DNA from: Rappaport israeli
Lineage (GTDB): Bacteria > Pseudomonadota > Gammaproteobacteria > Cardiobacteriales > Cardiobacteriaceae
Assembly (NCBI RefSeq): GCF_001888055.1
Contig: NZ_LXHZ01000003.1
Location: 41,465-105,464, forward strand
Length of the DNA: 64,000 nt
Direction of reading: 5' to 3'
Shown in pieces: positions 59,416 through 64,000 of this stretch; the stretch's first letter is position 1; each line of letters opens with the position of its first letter. Position numbers and translations under genes: made by a program. The notes beneath the pieces are model-generated. The model made no database searches and had not been told where the DNA came from. It was given only the letters and a program-made list of their open reading frames with translations.

Positions 59416-60132
59416 ATGTTGGTTGATTTACTTGCAAAATTACCTTTTATGACTGCCGATAAAGCAGCGATTGTGACAGACGCTTTTTTGCCAATGGTGA
59501 AAGGTGGTTTGTTGTATTCCATACCGCTTGCGATTGTGTCGTTTATTTGTGGGCTTTGTATTGCCTTGGCGGTGGCAATGGTGCGAATTACCCCACGCCA
59601 CGCTCTTTGGCATAAGCTGTTGTATCGTGTGGCACGGGGCTATGTATCCGCCATTCGTGGTACGCCAATGCTGGTTCAGTTGTTTATTATTTTTTATGGT
59701 TTGCCTGCCTTTGGGGTTACGCTTGACCCGTTTCCCACAGCGATTATTGCTTTTTCTTTGAATGTGGGGGCGTATGCGTCCGAGACAGTGCGTGCGGCGA
59801 TTTTATCCATTCCCAAGGGGCAATGGGAGGCGGGCAGTAGCGTGGGCTTAAGCTATATGCAGACCTTTCGCCACGTGATTTTGCCTCAAGGCTTTCGTGT
59901 CGCTATCCCACCGCTATCCAATACTTTTATTAGCCTTGTTAAAGAAACATCGCTGGCGTCTTTGGTGTTGGTTACCGAATTATTTAAAGAGGCTCAAATC
60001 GTGGCTTCTCGTACTTATGAATTTATGCTGGTGTATATTGAGGCGGCACTCATTTATTGGGTGATTTGCTTTGTGCTGACCTTGCTACAAAATCGCTTAG
60101 AAGCACGCTTTGACCGCCATATTGCCAAATAA
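59416..60132 (+). CDS. Amino-acid ABC transporter permease
   Basis: Inner-membrane subunit of the polar amino-acid uptake system. The 238-aa protein carries HisM-type features: [17 protein letters not shown], the EAA-like loop [36 protein letters not shown], and the end [12 protein letters not shown]. Start [12 protein letters not shown]. It lies 75 bp after the binding protein and 10 bp before the ATPase, consistent with one operon. It resembles TcyL/YecS. Confidence 0.92.
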   Translation: MLVDLLAKLPFMTADKAAIVTDAFLPMVKGGLLYSIPLAIVSFICGLCIALAVAMVRITPRHALWHKLLYRVARGYVSAIRGTPMLVQLFIIFYGLPAFGVTLDPFPTAIIAFSLNVGAYASETVRAAILSIPKGQWEAGSSVGLSYMQTFRHVILPQGFRVAIPPLSNTFISLVKETSLASLVLVTELFKEAQIVASRTYEFMLVYIEAALIYWVICFVLTLLQNRLEARFDRHIAK

Positions 60133-60142
60133 AAGGAGTGTT

Positions 60143-60886
60143 ATGATTACAGTAAGCCACATTCAAAAACGCTTTGGCGATAATGCGGTTTTAAAAGGTA
60201 TTGATTTGACCATACAAAAAGGGCAAGTGATGGTGATTTTAGGGCCATCAGGTTCTGGCAAAACCACGCTGTTACGCTGTTTAAATGGGCTTGAAGTGCC
60301 TGATAGCGGTCATATTCACTTTCATGATGGCAGTTTGACGGTTGATTTTGCTGGTAAATTAACTAAAGCTACTTTACAAGCCCTACACAAAAAATCAGGA
60401 ATGGTGTTTCAGTCGTACAACTTATTCCCCCACAAAACCGCCTTGCAAAATCTCACTTTAGGCCCACTTGTCGCCCAAAAACGCCCTGCCAATGAAATTG
60501 AGCGTGAAGCCAAAGCCTTGCTTGCTAAGGTGGGGCTTGCAGATAAGATGGATTTGTATCCGTATCAATTGTCAGGGGGGCAACAACAGCGAGTAGGCAT
60601 TGCACGAGCATTGGCAATCAAGCCTGAACTGCTGTTATTTGATGAGCCAACCTCTGCTCTTGACCCCGAATTGGTGGCGGACGTACTGGCGACAATGAAA
60701 CAGCTGGCGGCTGAAGGTTGGACGATGGTGGTGGTAACGCATGAGATTGGTTTTGCACGTGAAGTGGCTGATGTGGTGGTGCTAATGGACGATGGCGTGG
60801 TGGTGGAGCAAGGCTCGCCCAAGCAGTTGTTTGAGCATTCCACCCACCCAAGGGTAAGAAGTTTTTTACAGCAAATTCAATATTAA
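60143..60886 (+). CDS. Amino-acid ABC transporter ATP-binding protein
   Basis: Energises the uptake system. Walker A GPSGSGKTTLLRCLNGLE, Q-loop VFQSYNLFPHKTA, signature LSGGQQQRVGIARALA, Walker B LLFDEPTSALDPELV and H-loop VVTHEIGFA are all intact in 247 aa. The ATG at 60143 follows AAAAGGAGTG; an in-frame codon 33 bp upstream lies inside the permease gene. It resembles TcyN/YecC. Confidence 0.95.
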   Translation: MITVSHIQKRFGDNAVLKGIDLTIQKGQVMVILGPSGSGKTTLLRCLNGLEVPDSGHIHFHDGSLTVDFAGKLTKATLQALHKKSGMVFQSYNLFPHKTALQNLTLGPLVAQKRPANEIEREAKALLAKVGLADKMDLYPYQLSGGQQQRVGIARALAIKPELLLFDEPTSALDPELVADVLATMKQLAAEGWTMVVVTHEIGFAREVADVVVLMDDGVVVEQGSPKQLFEHSTHPRVRSFLQQIQY

Positions 60887-60895
60887 AGATTAACG

Positions 60896-61486
60896 ATGAA
60901 ACTACTTTTTTTATACGCCAGCACCAATGGGCATACGCGCACCATTAGCCAACACCTAGCCACATACATTAACGCCCAACAGCCTACTTGGCAGATAACC
61001 CAACAGCCCATTGAAACAGCGCACACCATAACGCCTAGCGAATTTGACGGCATTATCCTTGGCGCAAGCATTCGTTATGGCAAACATCACCGCGCGGTGA
61101 GCGCATTTATTGATCAGCACCAACACACCCTCACGCAACGCCTATTTGCTTTTTATTCGGTTAACCTAACCGCGCGCAAGCCCGAAAAAAACACCCCACA
61201 AACCAATCCATATATACAAAAATTTTATCAATCTCTCCCCATCAAACCCACGTTAGACGCCGTATTTGCTGGACGGCTCGCCTATCCAGAATATGCTTGG
61301 TATAACAAACTTATGATTTGCCTTATCATGAAACTCACGCACGGGCCTACCAACCTCAGCACCATAAAAGTTTTTACTAACTGGCAGGCAGTTGAGCATT
61401 TTGCACAGCGCCTAATCGCACAGCTTACGCAACGATATAGTTGGAGAAGTGGAAAAGTAGTACAAGGCGGCGAGCCAAGTCCGTAA
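60896..61486 (+). CDS. hemG: Protoporphyrinogen oxidase HemG (flavodoxin-like)
   Basis: FMN protein that oxidises protoporphyrinogen IX using quinones, the penultimate haem step. The flavodoxin core starts KLLFLYASTNGHTRTIS (FMN phosphate loop) and has GIILGASIRYGKHHRAVSAFI and KLMICLIMKLTHGPTNLSTI. The true family end is probably near WQAVEHFAQRLIAQLTQR. The last 17 codons (from YSWRSGKVV) come from the Correia-like element that begins at 61436. It is the first gene in the region of reversed GC skew. Confidence 0.9.
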   Translation: MKLLFLYASTNGHTRTISQHLATYINAQQPTWQITQQPIETAHTITPSEFDGIILGASIRYGKHHRAVSAFIDQHQHTLTQRLFAFYSVNLTARKPEKNTPQTNPYIQKFYQSLPIKPTLDAVFAGRLAYPEYAWYNKLMICLIMKLTHGPTNLSTIKVFTNWQAVEHFAQRLIAQLTQRYSWRSGKVVQGGEPSP

Positions 61487-61510
61487 TACTTTTTCAATTC
61501 TTCGACTATA
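61436..61510 (+). mobile_element. Correia-like repeat element, internally deleted (75 bp)
   Basis: The left end is identical to that at 34654 for at least 40 bp, up to GGCGGCGAGCC, and the right end (AATACTTTTTCAATTCTTCG then ACTATA) is identical to that at 34761. About 35 bp of the core is missing and replaced by a short AAGT joint. It supplies the C-terminal codons of hemG and lies 60 bp upstream of purF. Confidence 0.88.
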
Positions 61511-61535
61511 GAGAAGCCAACCATACGATTATTGA

Positions 61536-61541
61536 TATAAT
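61536..61541 (+). promoter_or_regulatory. Likely -10 box of purF
   Basis: A perfect TATAAT lies 30 bp upstream of the purF ATG and 26 bp past the Correia-like element. No consensus -35 is present at 16-18 bp. Confidence 0.4.
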
Positions 61542-61570
61542 GCAAACCAACCAACCATAAGGAGCGAAAG

Positions 61571-63060
61571 ATGTGCGCAATTGTAGGTATGATAGGGCAA
61601 GGGTATGTAAACCAAATTCTATACGACACCCTAACCATACTCCAACACCGTGGACAAGATGCCGCAGGCATTGCTACTTGTGAGAATGGGCGCTTTTTTA
61701 TGCACAAAGCCAACGGACTGGTGCGCGATGTCTTTCAAGAAAAACATATGACGCGCCTTATTGGGCATTATGGCATTGGGCATGCGCGCTATCCAACCGC
61801 AGGCACTTCCTCCTCAGCTGAGGCGCAACCTCTTTATGTAAATTCTCCTTATGGCATTGCATGGCGCATAATGGCAACCTCACCAATGCCGACGAACTCA
61901 TTAAAGAAATCTATGCGAGCGATCTGCGCCACATCAACACCCGTTCTGATTCTGAAGTATTGCTCAATGTTTTTGCCCATGAACTCCAGCGCCAGCAAGT
62001 ACTACGCCCTAATCCTGAAGTTTTATTTACCGCAGTGCGCCAAACGCACCAGCGCGTTAAAGGCGCCTATGCTGTTGTTGCCTTGATTAGTGATTATGGA
62101 CTGATTGCCTTTCGCGATACACACGGCATCCGCCCCGTAATCTTTGGAGAGCGCGAAACGCCAAAAGGCAAAGAATATCTCATTGCCTCTGAAAGCGTCG
62201 CCTTACAAGCGCAAGGCTTTCGCATTATCCGCGACATTGCCCCAGGAGAGGCGGTAATTATCACCAAAGAAGGAGAGATTTATAGCCAGCAATGCGCTGA
62301 TAACCCAAGCTACACCCCATGCCTTTTTGAATACGTCTACTTTGCCCGTCCAGACTCCACCATTGATGGCATTAATGTTTATAAAGCGCGCCTACGCATG
62401 GGCGAAAAACTCGCCGAACGCATCTTGCGCGAATTTCCAGAGCACGACATCGACGTCGTCATACCCATCCCCGACACCAGCCGCAGCTCCGCTTTAGAAT
62501 TAGCCCACCGCCTAGGCGTTAAATTTCGCGAAGGATTTATGAAAAATCGCTACATTGGGCGCACCTTCATCATGCCAGGGCAAAGTCTGCGTGAAAAATC
62601 CGTACGCCAAAAGCTCAACGCCCTTGCGCTAGAATTTCGCGACAAAAACGTCTTATTAGTAGATGATTCTATTGTAAGAGGCACAACCAGCGCACAAATC
62701 ATCCAAATGGCGCGTGATGCAGGGGCAAAAAAAGTTTATTTCGCCTCTGCCGCCCCCCCCGTGCGCTATCCCAATGTTTATGGCATCGACATGCCCACCT
62801 TTGAAGAACTTGTTGCCTACCAACGAAATGAACAGCAAATTGCCCAACACATTGGTGCAGACCGCATTTTTTATCAACACCTAACCGACCTACTCGAAGC
62901 CGTCCAAGACACCAAACATAGCCTCCCTACAGGATTTGATGCCTCTGTTTTTGATGGTCATTACGTTACAGGCGATATTAACGAAACCTATTTAAAACAA
63001 CATTTCAAACAACGTACTGACAAGCAACGCCCGCCTAACCCCCATGAACACCGCCATTGA
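61571..63060 (+). CDS. purF: Amidophosphoribosyltransferase (one frameshift)
   Basis: Commits PRPP and glutamine to purine synthesis. The class II glutaminase starts with catalytic Cys2 ([11 protein letters not shown]), has [13 protein letters not shown] and [11 protein letters not shown], then the PRPP transferase with [35 protein letters not shown] and the PRPP loop [14 protein letters not shown]. The frame breaks at 61860: one added base gives [18 protein letters not shown]. About 497 aa, like E. coli PurF (505). Confidence 0.96.
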
Positions 63061-63092
63061 CCTCAACAACGCCAACGATTAACCCACCCCGC

Positions 63093-63836
63093 ATGTTCAT
63101 AGAACTCTACAACCCCAATAATCACCAACCCGCCTATTTACCATCCCCCCACATCATCCAGCCCATCGAACATCCACACCAAGCCAGCAATGCCTACTAC
63201 CTCACCCTCACAGCCGACGGCTATTATCACCTCTGCGACAACCAACAGCGCCATAGCCCCCTAACCATCGACTTTACCGCCCCCTATTATCGCTACCGAG
63301 GCGGCACAGAATGGCTACCCAAAGCCTTAAAAAACCTCCCCCATCCGCACCTAGCCGACACCACCGCAGGCTGGGCGCGCGACAGCTGGCTTTTAGCTTA
63401 TAGAGGCTTTCATCTCACCCTTTTTGAGCGCAACCCCTACCTACAACTCCTCTTACGTCAAGGCATCAAACGCGCCCAATCCACCCCCAGCATCGCCGCC
63501 ATTGCAAAGCGCTTAAGCCTAGAGGCGCAAGACGCCATAAACCACCTACAAACCCAAACAACCAGCGCCTATAGCGCCATCTACCTAGACCCCATGTATC
63601 CCAACAAACGCAAAAACGCCAAAGTCAAAAAAGATATGCAAGCGCTTCATCAACTCCTTGGCGGCGAAGAGCAAGACGCACAAACCCTCCTCCAACTCTC
63701 ACGCGCCAAAGCTCAACAGCGCACCATCGTCAAACGCCCCCAAGGCGCTCCCTTACTAAGCCCAGACGCCCCCACCTACCAAATCCATGCTCCCAATACC
63801 CGCTTTGATGTGTATAGTACCTTAACTTCAAAATGA
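63093..63836 (+). CDS. rsmJ: 16S rRNA m2G1516 methyltransferase RsmJ
   Basis: SAM-dependent methyltransferase acting on the small-subunit RNA. Motifs: SAM site DTTAGWARDSWLLAYRGFHL, YLDPMYPNKRKNAKVKKDM (the DPM motif) and IVKRPQGAPLL near the end. The ATG at 63093 is preferred (247 aa, family length). A TTG overlapping the purF stop would add 12 residues. The last residues (YSTLTSK after RFDV) are encoded by the inverted-repeat element starting at 63813, so the C-terminus may have been changed by insertion. Confidence 0.88.
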   Translation: MFIELYNPNNHQPAYLPSPHIIQPIEHPHQASNAYYLTLTADGYYHLCDNQQRHSPLTIDFTAPYYRYRGGTEWLPKALKNLPHPHLADTTAGWARDSWLLAYRGFHLTLFERNPYLQLLLRQGIKRAQSTPSIAAIAKRLSLEAQDAINHLQTQTTSAYSAIYLDPMYPNKRKNAKVKKDMQALHQLLGGEEQDAQTLLQLSRAKAQQRTIVKRPQGAPLLSPDAPTYQIHAPNTRFDVYSTLTSK

Positions 63837-63905
63837 GACTTAGAGATACACATTTTGTCAGGAGAAGCGCTTAGAATAATCTCATTTTGAAGTTAAGAGA
63901 CTATA
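63813..63905 (+). mobile_element. TATAGT-ended inverted-repeat element, second family (93 bp)
   Basis: The terminal inverted repeats are 26 bp and match at 24 positions: TATAGT, two variable bases, CTTAACTTCAAAATGAGA on the left and the complement on the right (63880-63905). The roughly 41-bp interior has no similarity to the Correia core. It shares the TATAGT...ACTATA ends with the other two elements and likewise overlaps the 3' end of a gene. It is too short to encode anything, so it is probably a MITE. Confidence 0.8.
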
Positions 63906-64000
63906 TCAACGCAAAGACGGATAGCACAAAACGCCCAAAACAAAACCGCCCCGAGAAAATCAACCACCAAGCATCAAGCATCGCACCGCACCGCACCGCA
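63906..64000. other. Tail with pentamer repeat
   Basis: No gene is visible. The window ends in direct CGCAC repeats from 63982, cut by the window edge. Confidence 0.5.

Noticed and set aside
61520-61550. dif-like sequence near the GC-skew switch
   Set aside because: One half resembles a XerC arm (about 8 of 11), but the XerD half matches only about 5 of 11. The central TATAAT fits a purF -10 box better.
63821-63897. Rho-independent terminator of rsmJ
   Set aside because: The arms are 41 bp apart with no T run, and extending them reaches the TATAGT/ACTATA tips. A MITE-like element fits better.

Overview
The window looks like the chromosome of a gammaproteobacterium. The signs are fabA-fabB, hemG, maeB, a monofunctional relA, ubiK, and a tmRNA whose tag peptide ends YALAA. 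The order def-fmt-rsmB-DUF4390-ntrY-ntrX, divergent from lysM-dprA-smg-topA, is shared by beta- and gammaproteobacteria. A Neisseria-type porin, a Slam-like outer-membrane protein and Correia-like small repeats suggest a host-associated mucosal bacterium. Cardiobacteriales (Suttonella, Cardiobacterium, Dichelobacter) is my best guess, by inference and not proven.

Layout. 0-11.6 kb (minus strand): thrS, proB, obgE, rpmA-rplU, then the run def-fmt-rsmB-DUF4390-ntrY-ntrX. 11.7-19 kb (plus): LysM lipoprotein, dprA, smg, topA, a MarR regulator, a VanZ-like protein and two small membrane proteins. 19-33 kb: ppc and maeB face away from each other (PEP/malate node), followed by pepN-relA, prlC and a Tat-exported spermidine-dehydrogenase-like flavoprotein. 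33.3-35 kb is a scar region: a decayed DUF3298 gene, ssrA, a P4-type integrase remnant and a Correia-like element. 35-47.5 kb: sbcDC, dnaX-ybaB-recR, a NadM-Nudix fusion, edd, deoD, ubiK. 47.6-56.5 kb (mostly minus): dolP, a porin, trpR, a Slam-like protein, queH, a secreted protein, fabB, fabA and an L,D-transpeptidase. 56.6-64 kb (plus): an RDD protein, an aromatic/aspartate aminotransferase, a candidate Fur-controlled small RNA, a cystine-type amino-acid ABC transporter, hemG, purF and rsmJ.

Sequence quality. About twenty genes, many of them essential (thrS, obgE, fmt, dnaX, fabA, fabB, purF), are each split by one to three single-base frameshifts. Most can be repaired by adding one base to a short homopolymer. 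I read these as consensus indel errors, not pseudogenes, and give each gene its full reconstructed span.

Most interesting signals. (1) Three short elements have TATAGT...ACTATA ends. One has a core nearly identical to the Neisseria Correia repeat, one is an internally deleted copy, and one belongs to a different sequence family. Two of the three form the last codons of a gene. (2) A Fur box and promoter lie upstream of a roughly 68-nt hairpin-terminated transcript that contains a RyhB-like CACATTGCC core. (3) GC skew reverses abruptly near 60.9 kb. (4) The DnaX linker is built from hexamer repeats and a 228-bp duplication.
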